Shown here: positions 36,787-46,055 of the stretch, one piece after another | Layout of the letters: each line of letters begins with the position of its first letter | Position numbering within the stretch: position 1 is the stretch's first letter | From: Agromyces sp. Soil535 | Lineage (GTDB): Bacteria > Actinomycetota > Actinomycetes > Actinomycetales > Microbacteriaceae | Assembly (NCBI RefSeq): GCF_001428255.1 | Contig: NZ_LMRW01000028.1 | Location: 1-64,000, forward strand | DNA: 64,000 nt | Direction: 5' to 3' | Made by a program: the position numbers and the translations under genes | Notes under the pieces: generated by a model | What the model was told of the DNA's origin: nothing | Database searches by the model: none | The model's input: only the letters and a program-made list of their open reading frames with translations

Positions 36787-38826
36787 TCACGGGTCGATCA
36801 CGATGGTGCAGACCACCGTTTGCGGCTCGAGGTTGTTCAGCGACAGCGATCCGTCACCGCTCGCCGGAGTGGTGAAGTCCGGGTCGGGCAGGCCGGGCAC
36901 GCAGTCGATCGTCGACGAGGTTCCGCCCACGATCTGCGAGTCGACCGACACGGTGAGGTTCGTCAGCGGCGTGTTCTCGAACGCCACCGACGCTCCCGGG
37001 GTGATCGGGTCGCAGTCGCCTTCGCTCTCGCTCACGAACGCGGTCTGCGGGTTGGCCGAGACCACATGGTATCCGCCGGGCACCGTCTCGGTGACCGTGT
37101 AGGTGCCGACGAGGTTGCTCACGACGAGGCCGGCCACGCAGGCCGCGCCGTTGGCGTCGGTCACGGCGGTCACGCCTGCCGCCGGCAGCTCACCGCCGGT
37201 GACGGTGAACGTGACGCCGGCGTGCGGGATCTCGCCATCGGGGTCGTCCGCGTGCTTGGCGGTCTTCGTGATGAGGATCGCACCGCGCTCACGGGCGTCG
37301 TGGAACGTGCAGGTCACGGTCTCTCCGGCGGAGAGCCCGATCGCCTGCGGATCCGATCCGTCGTCGCACGTCTCGCTCACGAGGTTCCAGTTCGTCGGTA
37401 CCGTCTCGCTGACGTCGTAGGTGCCGGGTGCGAGGTCGGAGAAGGTCTCCGAGTCCTTTCCACCGGCTCCGGCTGCCGTCGTGGTGAGCGTGAACGGGCT
37501 CGGCGACAGCGTGCCCGAGGTGAACTCGAACGCGCCGAAGCCGTCATCGGTGATCTTCTCGACGATGATCTTGCCACGCGCGATGTTCGTGTACGTGCAG
37601 TCGAGCACATCGGAGTTGGCGTCGAGGTCGAACGTCACCGTCGCGTTGGTGATCGACGGCGTCACACCGCTGCTCGCGCTGCAGTCGACGTTATCGAAGT
37701 CCCAACCGGCGGGTGGCGTCTCTTCCGTCACCGTCAGGCCCGTGCCGAGGAACACGTTGTCGTACTCCTGGACGCCGCCGTGGCCGAGGCTGAAGGTCGG
37801 GTTGACCTCGGTCTCCGTCTCGAAGGCGGTGGTGTAGTCGAACATCGTGACCACGGGGTCTTCGACCGGATCTGTCACCTTGCGGATGATCACCTTCGCG
37901 CAGTTGTTGAGGTCGGTCGGAGCGGGTGCGATGAAGTCCTTCAGTGCCGCCGTGAACGAGTCGGAGGACCGGCTCTTCAGGTAGGCGCTGCCGAACGAGA
38001 CGCACTCGTCGTCGCCGACGATCGCCGAGAAGTCGACGCTCGCCTCGCCGAAGGTGCGCGGCGAGATCGGGTTGACCGTGGTCAGGCCATCGGATTGGGC
38101 GACGGGGATCGGGCTGGTGTTGATCGAACCCGTCGCGTCACCCGCGGCGGTCAGGTTCGCCTTCGTGCTCCAGCAGGGTGTGTTGTTCGAGGCCTCGCAC
38201 TGGCTGCCCGGACCCGAGGCGACCCACGTCGACAGGAACAACTGCGGGTTGGTCCCGCCCTGTGACAGGTCGTACTGGATCAGGAGATCGCCGGCGGTGC
38301 GAACGGGGGTGACCCCGTTGCCTGAGACAACAGTGGACTGGTTGAACTCGAAGTCCATGTTCGTGGTGCCCGAAGGCTCCTGGACACGATGCCAGAACAT
38401 GTGCAGGAAGTCCCCGCCCGGGGTCTTCTCGAGGTAGGTGCCGAAGGTGAGCAGGTCGCTCTTGTTCGGAGGGATGCTGCCGGACACGACGCTCGGTACG
38501 GCGGTGTCCTCCTTGGAGCCCTGTCCAAAGGAGTCGTCGCCGGGTCCGCTTGCTTTGTCGGCCTTGCGGCTCTCGGCGACATTGGCCCAGTCGAGCGACG
38601 GCGGCGCCGCGTCGTCCACCTTGAGGTTGGCGTCGGTGTCGATCTCGAACTCGCTGCCGGGCAGGCTCACTTCGGGGTGGGCGGCCTGAGCGGGTCCGGC
38701 CGCGACGGCGGTGAGCACGAGTGCCGCGGCTGCGCCGATCGCGAAGACCCGTCCTCGCCGTCGTGGCGGCGGAGCGTCGGGCGGACAGTCGAGTGTGTCG
38801 GAACGTGGCCTGATGAACAGTGGCAT
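36787..38826 (-). CDS. Secreted protein with conserved N-terminal domain and three beta repeats (paralog 2)
   Basis: 679 residues. Signal peptide ~25-48 (ending GPAQAAHP), then the same ~250-residue N-terminal domain as paralog 1 (FEIDTDANLKVDD, DSFGQGSKEDTAVP, LHMFWHRVQEPSGTTNMDFE). Two extra beta repeats follow (~300-420 and ~420-520; each ends in a CTYTNI- or CTFHDA-like strand), then the SpaA-like repeat shared with paralog 1 (~525-612) and the common C-terminal domain ending CTIVIDP. Paired Cys residues are spread through the repeats. No sorting signal. The start at 38826 follows GGAGGCGAAG. The two genes share the start MPLF..PRSDT and are clearly tandem duplicates that differ by repeat insertion or loss. 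Confidence 0.85.
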   Translation of the reverse strand: MPLFIRPRSDTLDCPPDAPPPRRRGRVFAIGAAAALVLTAVAAGPAQAAHPEVSLPGSEFEIDTDANLKVDDAAPPSLDWANVAESRKADKASGPGDDSFGQGSKEDTAVPSVVSGSIPPNKSDLLTFGTYLEKTPGGDFLHMFWHRVQEPSGTTNMDFEFNQSTVVSGNGVTPVRTAGDLLIQYDLSQGGTNPQLFLSTWVASGPGSQCEASNNTPCWSTKANLTAAGDATGSINTSPIPVAQSDGLTTVNPISPRTFGEASVDFSAIVGDDECVSFGSAYLKSRSSDSFTAALKDFIAPAPTDLNNCAKVIIRKVTDPVEDPVVTMFDYTTAFETETEVNPTFSLGHGGVQEYDNVFLGTGLTVTEETPPAGWDFDNVDCSASSGVTPSITNATVTFDLDANSDVLDCTYTNIARGKIIVEKITDDGFGAFEFTSGTLSPSPFTLTTTAAGAGGKDSETFSDLAPGTYDVSETVPTNWNLVSETCDDGSDPQAIGLSAGETVTCTFHDARERGAILITKTAKHADDPDGEIPHAGVTFTVTGGELPAAGVTAVTDANGAACVAGLVVSNLVGTYTVTETVPGGYHVVSANPQTAFVSESEGDCDPITPGASVAFENTPLTNLTVSVDSQIVGGTSSTIDCVPGLPDPDFTTPASGDGSLSLNNLEPQTVVCTIVIDP

Positions 38827-39108
38827 CTTCGCCTCCGGGTATTCGCAGTTCGTCCGGTTCGGGTGAGCCGGATGTATCCCCTCGGAGGCGGTGCCAGCGA
38901 ACGCGCCGGCGCGCGGGTGCGCGCTGGCGCGTCGTCATCGTGCCGGTGGTCGCGGGGAATCGAGGACCGGCTGCATCGCTCCCGGTGGGGAGTCTCACGC
39001 TTTGGCCGCAGCGTATACCCACGGGCACTTCGCCCGACAGTAGATTTGAGCAATGCTCACCCTCCCAAAACAGGGGGTACGGTGCGCCGTTCGTGAGAAG
39101 GTGAGTGG
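38827..39108. promoter_or_regulatory. Divergent promoter region of the secreted pair
   Basis: 282 nt between paralog 2 and the next membrane-protein gene. It contains the 11-bp palindrome GAGCAATGCTC (39048-39058) and a plus-strand TAGATT (39041-39046) followed 6 nt later by an ATG that opens a 70-codon frame (39053-39265). That frame has no recognisable relatives and overlaps the next gene. Confidence 0.4.
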
Positions 39109-39681
39109 GTGGGCGAGTCGACATCGGATGCCGCTGGGACGGCCGGCCGGGCGTCGGGGCAGCGACGGCGCGACGGGGCATCGTCGAGCATCGCGTCGGG
39201 GTTCATGCGCACCACCTTCGCTACCGAGGAGTCCGTCTACGGCGTCATCCTGGTCTCGGGCATGATCGTGGTGTCAGGCGGACACGGCGAGTCCTCCTGG
39301 ACCGTGTTCTGGACGGTCCTCGTGACGGTGATCGTCTTCTGGGCCGCGCACGTGTACGCCGGCACCGTGGCCCGCCACGGCCTCGACCACGAGCGCATGA
39401 TCGCCCTCGGCGAGGCGTTCCGGATCTCGTTCCGCCGCTCGCTCGGACTCCTCGCCTCGGCGCTCATCCCGTCGTTCATCCTGCTCCTCGGGGCGACCCG
39501 CGCGATCCCCGACGCCTATGCCATCTGGACCGCGCTGTGGGCCGGCGTCGTGGTGCTCGCCGTGCTCGGCTGGGTCGCGTTCTCGAGGCGCGGCGCCTCG
39601 TGGCCGGTGCGCCTCGCGGGCGCACTCGGCACGGCGACGTTCGGCATCGCGATGATCCTGCTGAAGGCCTTCATCCACTGA
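39109..39681 (+). CDS. Four-helix membrane protein of unknown function
   Basis: 190 residues with a hydrophilic, Ser/Arg-rich N-terminus (~1-32) and four hydrophobic segments (~43-60, ~66-85, ~113-128, ~136-155, with a weak fifth at ~172-188). A conserved-looking HGLDHERMIALGEAFRISFRRS lies between segments 2 and 3. I do not recognise the family. The GTG start has AGAAGG about 6 nt upstream. In other actinobacteria membrane-protein genes also lie between sucD and perM. Confidence 0.75.
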   Translation: MGESTSDAAGTAGRASGQRRRDGASSSIASGFMRTTFATEESVYGVILVSGMIVVSGGHGESSWTVFWTVLVTVIVFWAAHVYAGTVARHGLDHERMIALGEAFRISFRRSLGLLASALIPSFILLLGATRAIPDAYAIWTALWAGVVVLAVLGWVAFSRRGASWPVRLAGALGTATFGIAMILLKAFIH

Positions 39682-39732
39682 CCCGTGCGGTCAAGGCGCC
39701 CAGAGCGCTATGGTCATCCCAACGGGGCGTAC

Positions 39733-41247
39733 ATGTCGGACCAGGGGGCGCACATGTCGGATGCAGGGGTGTCGGAACTCGAGGCACGGATCGCGCAACT
39801 CGAGGCGGAGAACGCGGCGCTGAAGTCCGAGGCAGTCACGGCGAAGACGCGCGGTGGCACGGATGCCGCGGGCCCACCCCCGGCGCCCGAGCGTCGTCGC
39901 TGGGGCCGCACCGCGGGGGCGGTCGTGCTCATCGTCGTGGGCCTCCTGATCGCGCCCGTCGCCGTGATCACGGCGTGGGCGCGGCTCGAGCTCGTCGACA
40001 CCGAGCGGTTCGTCGCGACGTTCGCGCCACTCGCCGAAGACCCTGCCGTACAGGCCTACATCGGCGACCAGGTCACCGCGGCGATCGAGGAGCAGGTCGA
40101 CATCCCCGCGCTGACGTCCGACCTCTTCGACGGCATCAAGGAGCTCAACCTGTCGCCACGCGCGGAGCAGGCGCTCGGCCTCCTCGAGGGACCGGCCACG
40201 CAGGGCCTGCAGTCGCTCGTGTCGGGGATCGTCGACCGGGTCGTCCAATCCGACGCATTCGCAGACGTATGGGCCACCGCACTCCGTGCGAGTCACCGCG
40301 CGTTCGTGGCGGCGGTCCAGGGCGACCCCGACGCCGCCCTGGCCATCGGAGGGAACGGCACGGTCTCGGTGCAGCTCGGTCCGATCATCGAGGCGGTGAA
40401 GGACCGCCTCGAACAGCAGGGCGTCGGCTTCGCCGCGAACATCCCCGTGATCGAGAAGAGCATCGTCGTCGCCCAGAATGACGCGTTTGTGCTCGTGCAG
40501 ACCGTCTACGCCCTCGCCGTGACCGCCGGAACGTGGCTTCCGTGGATCTGCGTGGCGCTGCTCGTCGCGGGCGTGCTCCTGGCACGCCGCCGCACGGTGG
40601 CGCTCGTGTGGACGGCCGCGGGCCTCGCGCTCTCGATGGTGATCCTGGCATCCGGCGTCGGCATCGGCCGGCTCTACTTCATCGGCGCGGTGAGCCCGTC
40701 GATCATGCCGTCTGACACGGCATCCGCACTCTACGACGGACTCGTGCAGCTCATGTTCTCGACGACCATGGCGATCCTCATGCTCGCCCTCTTCGTCGCG
40801 GTGATCGCGTGGTTCTCGGGGCCTTGGCGCCCGGCGCGTGCGACGCGCGAGTTCGCTGGCGCGGGCTTCGCGGCCGCCCGTCGCGCCGCCGCCCGGCACG
40901 GCGTCACGACGGGTGCGTTCGGCATCGCGCTCGACCGCTGGCGCGGCGCGGTGTACATCGCCATCGCACTGATCGCCGCGGTCGTCGTGATGTTCAACCG
41001 GCCGGTGACCGCAGGGCTGGTGATCTCGACGGTGCTCGTCGCGCTCCTCGCCCTGCTCCTCGTGGAGCTCCTGCGGCGACCCGCCGCTGAGGTCGCCGCC
41101 GCCGCGTCGGACACGCCCGAGGCGGAGGTCGCGGCATCCGACGACGAGACGGAGTCGCTCGTGAGCGCGGCCGTCGGCGACGGGGAAGGCGGCGTCTCGC
41201 CGCCCGAGGCTCCGAGTACGCCCGATCCTGCACGTCGCGCCGACTGA
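39733..41247 (+). CDS. Large membrane protein with N-terminal coiled coil
   Basis: 504 residues. A short coiled coil (~15-30; LEARIAQLEAENAALKSEA) and a Pro/Arg linker precede a first transmembrane segment (~57-80). A ~180-residue region, probably outside the cell (~80-255; DTERFVATFAPLAEDPAVQAY), is followed by four segments (~255-275, ~280-310, ~330-355, ~395-435) and an acidic tail. There are two near-identical starts: ATGTCGGA at 39733 and again at 39754. No known function. Confidence 0.75.
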   Translation: MSDQGAHMSDAGVSELEARIAQLEAENAALKSEAVTAKTRGGTDAAGPPPAPERRRWGRTAGAVVLIVVGLLIAPVAVITAWARLELVDTERFVATFAPLAEDPAVQAYIGDQVTAAIEEQVDIPALTSDLFDGIKELNLSPRAEQALGLLEGPATQGLQSLVSGIVDRVVQSDAFADVWATALRASHRAFVAAVQGDPDAALAIGGNGTVSVQLGPIIEAVKDRLEQQGVGFAANIPVIEKSIVVAQNDAFVLVQTVYALAVTAGTWLPWICVALLVAGVLLARRRTVALVWTAAGLALSMVILASGVGIGRLYFIGAVSPSIMPSDTASALYDGLVQLMFSTTMAILMLALFVAVIAWFSGPWRPARATREFAGAGFAAARRAAARHGVTTGAFGIALDRWRGAVYIAIALIAAVVVMFNRPVTAGLVISTVLVALLALLLVELLRRPAAEVAAAASDTPEAEVAASDDETESLVSAAVGDGEGGVSPPEAPSTPDPARRAD

Positions 41248-41263
41248 GCGGCGCGGCCCGGGA

Positions 41264-41269
41264 TAGGCT
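41264..41269 (+). promoter_or_regulatory. -10 box immediately before the perM-like gene (likely leaderless)
   Basis: TAGGCT is followed by 9 nt and the ATG at 41279. GGAGGA is present but abuts the ATG, too close to be a normal ribosome-binding site. Confidence 0.5.
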
Positions 41270-41278
41270 CCCGGAGGA

Positions 41279-42553
41279 ATGAGACGCACGACGATCGCCC
41301 TGCTGGCCGCCCTCGAGGCATCCGTCGCGGCGCTCATCGGTCTCGGCATCGTGCTCATGCCGCTCCTGCTGCTCTGGGCGGTGCACTTCGGGCTCGCGGT
41401 CGACGCCGCGGTGTTCCTCCGCGCGGCCGCCGACGTCTGGCTGCTCGGCCACGGCGTCGACCTCATGGTGCAACTCGACCCGGTGACGGCCGGCCGCATC
41501 GCCGTGCCCGGGGCGGGGGATCCATTCCCGATCACGATCGCGCTGCTCGGCTTCGCGCTCCTCACGGTCGCGTCGGGCCGCCGGATCGGGCGCCGATCGG
41601 CGGCTGGCGGCCATTCGTTCACCGGGGGCATCGCCGCGGTCGTCGTGTACGCCGCGGCCGGGGCCGGGCTCGCCCTCGTGGCTGCAGCCGACGCGGCGCA
41701 CGCAGACCCGTGGCAGGCGTCGCTGCTGCCCGCCGGCATCGTCGCGCTCGGTGTCGTGATCGGCGCGGTGGGCGAGGTGCTGCGCACCCCCGGGTCCGCG
41801 GATGCCGCCACCGGCCTCGTTCGCCGCGCGTTCGCCGCGCTCCCGGCGGGACTCGTGGCGGGCGCCCGCGCCGCCGTGCGCATCGGCGCGGGCGCCGCGT
41901 TCGGGGTGCTGGCGGTCGCGGGCGTGCTCGTGGCGGTGCTCATCGCACTGGACTACGCGACGATCGCCGGGCTCTACCAGGCGCTCGGCGCGGGGATCGA
42001 CGGCGGGATCGCCCTGACCGTTGCGGAGCTCGCGCTGCTGCCGAACGTGGTCATCTGGGCGGCAGCCTGGCTGCTCGGACCGGGATTCGCGATCGGTACC
42101 GGCAGCCTGGTCTCGACGGGCGGCACGCTCCTCGGCCCTGTGCCCGGCGTCCCGCTTCTCGGAGCGCTGCCCGCAGACGCGCCCGCGCTCGGCGCCCTTT
42201 GGCTGATCGTGCCGGTGCTGCTCGGCTTCGCCGGCGCCTGGGCGGTGTCGACCGGCGACGACCCCGACCGCGACGTCCCGCGCGCCGCCGGCTGGTGGGC
42301 GCCGCTCGCGGTCGCCGCGGGTGCCGCGGCCACTTCGGCCCTCGTGCTCGGGCTCCTGGCGTGGTGGTCGGGCGGCGCGGCCGGACCCGGGCGCCTCGCC
42401 GAGGTCGGACCCGCTCCGCTGGCCGTCGCGGGGGTCGCCGCCGTGACGGTCGGGATCGGCGCCCTCGTCGGCGGCTACGCCGCGCGGCTCCGGCGTCGCA
42501 CGCCCGACGAGCCGGAGTGGGCGGACTCGATGGCGGCCAGCCTCGACCGCTGA
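41279..42553 (+). CDS. DUF6350 / PerM-like integral membrane protein
   Basis: 424 residues with about ten hydrophobic segments. Its place directly before purN-purH matches perM (Rv0955) of Mycobacterium tuberculosis, whose product supports cell division in stress; the family is DUF6350 in other actinobacteria. Internal stretches such as LGHGVDLMVQ, ALLPNVVIWAAAWLLGPGF and FAIGTGSLVSTGG fit that family. The name PerM is assigned from context and overall pattern, not from a measured alignment. Confidence 0.75.
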   Translation: MRRTTIALLAALEASVAALIGLGIVLMPLLLLWAVHFGLAVDAAVFLRAAADVWLLGHGVDLMVQLDPVTAGRIAVPGAGDPFPITIALLGFALLTVASGRRIGRRSAAGGHSFTGGIAAVVVYAAAGAGLALVAAADAAHADPWQASLLPAGIVALGVVIGAVGEVLRTPGSADAATGLVRRAFAALPAGLVAGARAAVRIGAGAAFGVLAVAGVLVAVLIALDYATIAGLYQALGAGIDGGIALTVAELALLPNVVIWAAAWLLGPGFAIGTGSLVSTGGTLLGPVPGVPLLGALPADAPALGALWLIVPVLLGFAGAWAVSTGDDPDRDVPRAAGWWAPLAVAAGAAATSALVLGLLAWWSGGAAGPGRLAEVGPAPLAVAGVAAVTVGIGALVGGYAARLRRRTPDEPEWADSMAASLDR

Positions 42554-42603
42554 GGTGCATCGGCGGCATCCGCCCACGCATCGGGGCGCCCGGGCGCACC
42601 GGG

Positions 42604-42609
42604 TAGGCT
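42604..42609 (+). promoter_or_regulatory. -10 box immediately before purN (likely leaderless)
   Basis: TAGGCT is followed by 6 nt (CGAGGG) and the GTG at 42616. Confidence 0.6.
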
Positions 42610-42615
42610 CGAGGG

Positions 42616-43209
42616 GTGCAGAAGCTCGTCGTGCTCATCTCGGGCACAGGCTCCAACCTCCGCGCCCTGCTCGAGGCCTCCGAGGACGCCGAGTTCCCGG
42701 CGCGCGTCGTCGCCATCGGCGCCGACCGCGAGGCCGACGGGCTCCTGCTCGGCGAGGAGTTCGGCATCCCGACCTTCACCGTGCCGTACACGGCATATGA
42801 CGACCGCGAGGCGTGGGGGGCGGCGCTCATCGGGCAGGTGCGCCAGTGGGAGCCCGACCTCGTCATCCTCTCGGGGCTCATGCGGCTCGTGCCGCCTGCG
42901 GTCGTCGACGCATTCTCCCCGTACCTGATCAACACGCACCCGGCCTACCTGCCCGAGTTCCCGGGCGCACACGGCGTGCGCGACGCGCTCGCGGCCGGGG
43001 TCGACAAGACCGGCGCCAGTCTTATCGTCGTCGACAACTCCGTCGACGGCGGCCCGATCATCGCACAGGAGCGCGTGCCGGTGCTGCCCGGCGACACCGA
43101 GTCGACCCTGCACGACCGGATCAAGCCCGTCGAACGGCGCCTCCTCATCCAGACCGTGCTCGACATCGCCAACTCGCACCTCGACCTGAAGGAGCTCAGC
43201 AGATCATGA
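42616..43209 (+). CDS. purN: Phosphoribosylglycinamide formyltransferase PurN
   Basis: Third step of purine synthesis: formylates GAR using 10-formyl-THF. 197 residues. [15 protein letters not shown] binds phosphate, and the catalytic Asn/His/Asp region is [20 protein letters not shown] with a downstream GGPIIAQE. The GTG at 42616 lies 6 nt after a -10 box. It overlaps purH by 4 nt (ATGA). Confidence 0.96.
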   Translation: MQKLVVLISGTGSNLRALLEASEDAEFPARVVAIGADREADGLLLGEEFGIPTFTVPYTAYDDREAWGAALIGQVRQWEPDLVILSGLMRLVPPAVVDAFSPYLINTHPAYLPEFPGAHGVRDALAAGVDKTGASLIVVDNSVDGGPIIAQERVPVLPGDTESTLHDRIKPVERRLLIQTVLDIANSHLDLKELSRS

Positions 43210-44816
43210 GCGCGCCAACGCACGACCCGAGCCTCCTCCGCGACCGCGACCGCGTGCGGGTGCGGCGAGCGCTCATCGCGGTGAGCGACAAGCGCGGGCT
43301 CGAAGGGCTCGCCGCCGCGCTCGTCGACGCGGGCGTCGAGATCGTCTCCACGGGCGGAACCGCCTCGGTCATCGCCGACGCCGGCCTGCCCGTCACGCAG
43401 GTGGCCGAGGTCACGGGCTACCCCGAGCACCTCGACGGGCGCGTCCGCACCCTGCACCCCGCCGTGCACTCGGGCCTGCTCGCCGACCTGCGCCTCGAGA
43501 CCCACGAGCGCGAGCTGGCCGAGCTCGGCATCCGGCCGTACGAGCTCGTGGTCGTCAACCTGTATCCGTTCGCCGAGACGGTCGCCGCCGGTGCCGCACC
43601 CGACGCCGTGATCGAGCAGATCGACATCGGCGGACCGGCGATGGTGCGCGCCGCGGCGAAGAACCATGCGAACGTCGCGGTCGTCGTCTCGACCGATCGC
43701 TACGACGAGATCATCGAGGCGGTCGCGGCAGGCGGCACGACGCTCGCGCAGCGCGCGGCGCTTGCGCGCGAGGCCTTCCGGCACACGGCCACGTACGACG
43801 TCGCCGTCGCGTCGTACATCGGCAGCGTCGTCGCGCAGGACCAGCCGGTGGAAGTGTCGCCGTTCCCCGCGTGGGTCGGGGGCACCTGGACGAAGGACGC
43901 CGACCTCCGATACGGCGAGAACTCGCACCAGAAGGCGGCGCTGTACGCCTCGCAGGGCGGCCGCCCCGGCATCGCGCAGGCCGTGCAGCTGCACGGCAAG
44001 GAGATGTCGTACAACAACTACGTCGACGCGGATGCCGCGGTGCGGGCCGCCTTCGACTTCGATGAGCCCGCCGTCGCGATCATCAAGCACGCCAACCCGT
44101 GCGGCATCGCGGTCGGGACCCCCGGGGCATCCGACCCCATCGCCGACGCGCACCGCCGTGCGCACGCGTGCGACCCCGTGTCGGCATACGGCGGCGTGAT
44201 CGCGGCGAACGCCACCGTGACCCTCGAGATGGCCGAGGCCGTGTCGGGCATCTTCACCGAGGTGCTCGTGGCCCCCGCGTTCGAGGCCGCGGCGCTCGAG
44301 CTCCTCAAGCAGAAGAAGAACCTGCGCCTGCTCACCCTTCCCGAGGGCTTCGCGCCCACCGCGGTCGAGCTGCGCCAGGTCTCAGGCGGCATGCTCCTGC
44401 AGCAGGCCGACCGGCACTTCGCGACGGCCTCCGAGTGGACGCTGGCCGCAGGGGAGCCGGCCGACGAGGCCACGCTCGCCGACCTCGAGTTCGCCTGGCG
44501 GGCGTGCCGCGCCGTGAAGTCGAACGCGATCCTCCTCGCCTCCGACGGCGCCTCGGTCGGCGTCGGCATGGGGCAGGTCAACCGGGTCGACTCGTGCCGG
44601 CTCGCGGTCGAACGGGCGGGGGACCGCGCCGCAGGGTCGGTCGCGGCATCCGACGCCTTCTTCCCCTTCGCCGACGGACTGCAGATCCTCATCGACGGCG
44701 GCGTGCGCGCCGTCGTGCAGCCGGGCGGATCGGTGCGCGACGAGGAGGTCGTCGAGGCGGCCCGCGCGGCCGGCGTCACCATGTACTTCACGGGCGAGCG
44801 GCACTTCTTCCACTGA
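43206..44816 (+). CDS. purH: Bifunctional AICAR transformylase/IMP cyclohydrolase PurH
   Basis: Last two steps of IMP synthesis. 536 residues: the MGS-like cyclohydrolase domain (~18-160; [32 protein letters not shown]-like [13 protein letters not shown]) and the transformylase domain (~165-536; [35 protein letters not shown]-terminal FTGERHFFH). Start ATG 43206, coupled to purN. IMP made here feeds guaB and guaA at the left end of the window. Confidence 0.97.
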   Translation: MSAPTHDPSLLRDRDRVRVRRALIAVSDKRGLEGLAAALVDAGVEIVSTGGTASVIADAGLPVTQVAEVTGYPEHLDGRVRTLHPAVHSGLLADLRLETHERELAELGIRPYELVVVNLYPFAETVAAGAAPDAVIEQIDIGGPAMVRAAAKNHANVAVVVSTDRYDEIIEAVAAGGTTLAQRAALAREAFRHTATYDVAVASYIGSVVAQDQPVEVSPFPAWVGGTWTKDADLRYGENSHQKAALYASQGGRPGIAQAVQLHGKEMSYNNYVDADAAVRAAFDFDEPAVAIIKHANPCGIAVGTPGASDPIADAHRRAHACDPVSAYGGVIAANATVTLEMAEAVSGIFTEVLVAPAFEAAALELLKQKKNLRLLTLPEGFAPTAVELRQVSGGMLLQQADRHFATASEWTLAAGEPADEATLADLEFAWRACRAVKSNAILLASDGASVGVGMGQVNRVDSCRLAVERAGDRAAGSVAASDAFFPFADGLQILIDGGVRAVVQPGGSVRDEEVVEAARAAGVTMYFTGERHFFH

Positions 44817-44852
44817 GCGGCCGTGCGGCGCACGGCGGACCGGTCGCGGCGG

Positions 44853-44858
44853 TACGCT
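44853..44858 (+). promoter_or_regulatory. Candidate -10 box for the amino-acid dehydrogenase
   Basis: TACGCT lies 72 nt before the ATG; a strong AAGGAGA ribosome-binding site precedes the start. Confidence 0.45.
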
Positions 44859-44930
44859 TGAGGTGAGCGGCGCTCAGAAAGCGCCCACCACAGCTCCGCC
44901 CACGAAGCGGATGAACAAGGAGAACGATCG

Positions 44931-46025
44931 ATGACGATCAGCCATGCCCCGGCCACCCCTGCCGCCGAGGTCAGCGCAGCACTTCCCACGGAGGCCCCCG
45001 AGCACGAGCGCGTGCTCATCACCCGCGGCCCCCGATCCGGACTCACCATCATCGTCGCCGTGCACTCGACGCGGCTCGGCCAGGCCCTCGGCGGCGCGCG
45101 CCTCTGGCGCTACGGCCACTGGACCGACGCCCTCGCCGACGCCCTCCGCCTCTCGCAGGCGATGACCATGAAGAACGCCGCGGCGGGACTCGCGCGCGGC
45201 GGCGGCAAGGCCGTCGTCTGCATCCCGGCCGGCGTCAGCCTCGACGAGCGGTCCACCCGCGACGCGATGCTCGACCTGGGCGACGCGGTCGAGTCCCTCG
45301 GCGGCGCGTACATGACCGCCGAGGACGTCGGCACCAGCGCCGAGCTCATGGCCGTCGTCGCCGAGCGCACCGCGCACGTCTGCGGCCTCCCGCCCGAGCA
45401 GGGCGGCGTCGGCGAGCCCGCGGATGCCACCGCAGCCGGCGTCTACGCGTCGATCCTCGCCACCCTCGACCACGTCTTCGGCTCATCCGACGTGTCGAGC
45501 CGGCACTTCGTCGTCGCCGGCCTCGGACAGGTCGGCGGCCGCCTCGCGCGGAGCCTCGCAAAGGCGGGCGCCCGGCTCACGGTGACGGATGTCGCGGAGG
45601 GCAAGCGCGCCCTCGCCGACGAGCTCGGCGCCACCTGGGTCGCACCGCACGAGGCGCACCTCGTCGAGGCCGACGTGTTCGTGCCCTGCGGGCTCGGAGG
45701 GGTGCTCACGCACGACGTCGTCGACGCGTTGCGCGTGCGCGCCGTGGTGGGCGCGGCCAACAACCAGCTCGCGTCGCGCGACGTCGCCGGCCACCTCACC
45801 GAGCGTCGCATCGTGTGGGCGCCCGACTTCGTCGTGAACGCCGGGGGCGTCATCTACCTCGACGTGGCGAGTGGCCCCGACGCCGACCAGGCCGCGCTCG
45901 ACGCTCGCATCGCGGGCATCGGCGACACCGTGGCATCCGTGCTCCGGTCGGCCGACGAGCACGGCACCACGACCCTCGCGGCCGCCGAGCGACTCGCCCG
46001 CGCCCGCCTCGACGCCGCGCGCTGA
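44931..46025 (+). CDS. Glu/Leu/Phe/Val dehydrogenase family protein (leucine dehydrogenase-like)
   Basis: 364 residues. Oxidative deamination of a branched or aromatic amino acid, or the reverse, with NAD+. The catalytic region MKNAAAGLARGGGKAVV holds the substrate Lys residues, TAEDVGTS follows, the Rossmann motif is GLGQVGGRLARSLAKAG, and VGAANNQL plus the C-terminal VNAGGVIYLD are typical of Leu/Val dehydrogenases. The length matches Leu/Val dehydrogenases rather than the longer glutamate enzymes. Substrate not certain. SD AAGGAGA. Confidence 0.88.
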   Translation: MTISHAPATPAAEVSAALPTEAPEHERVLITRGPRSGLTIIVAVHSTRLGQALGGARLWRYGHWTDALADALRLSQAMTMKNAAAGLARGGGKAVVCIPAGVSLDERSTRDAMLDLGDAVESLGGAYMTAEDVGTSAELMAVVAERTAHVCGLPPEQGGVGEPADATAAGVYASILATLDHVFGSSDVSSRHFVVAGLGQVGGRLARSLAKAGARLTVTDVAEGKRALADELGATWVAPHEAHLVEADVFVPCGLGGVLTHDVVDALRVRAVVGAANNQLASRDVAGHLTERRIVWAPDFVVNAGGVIYLDVASGPDADQAALDARIAGIGDTVASVLRSADEHGTTTLAAAERLARARLDAAR

Positions 46026-46043
46026 GGGGTCGGCACCGGCCGC

Positions 46044-46049
46044 TAGGCT
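46044..46049 (+). promoter_or_regulatory. -10 box immediately before the dimethylargininase fusion gene (likely leaderless)
   Basis: TAGGCT is followed by 6 nt (CGTGCC) and the ATG at 46056. Confidence 0.6.
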
Positions 46050-46055
46050 CGTGCC

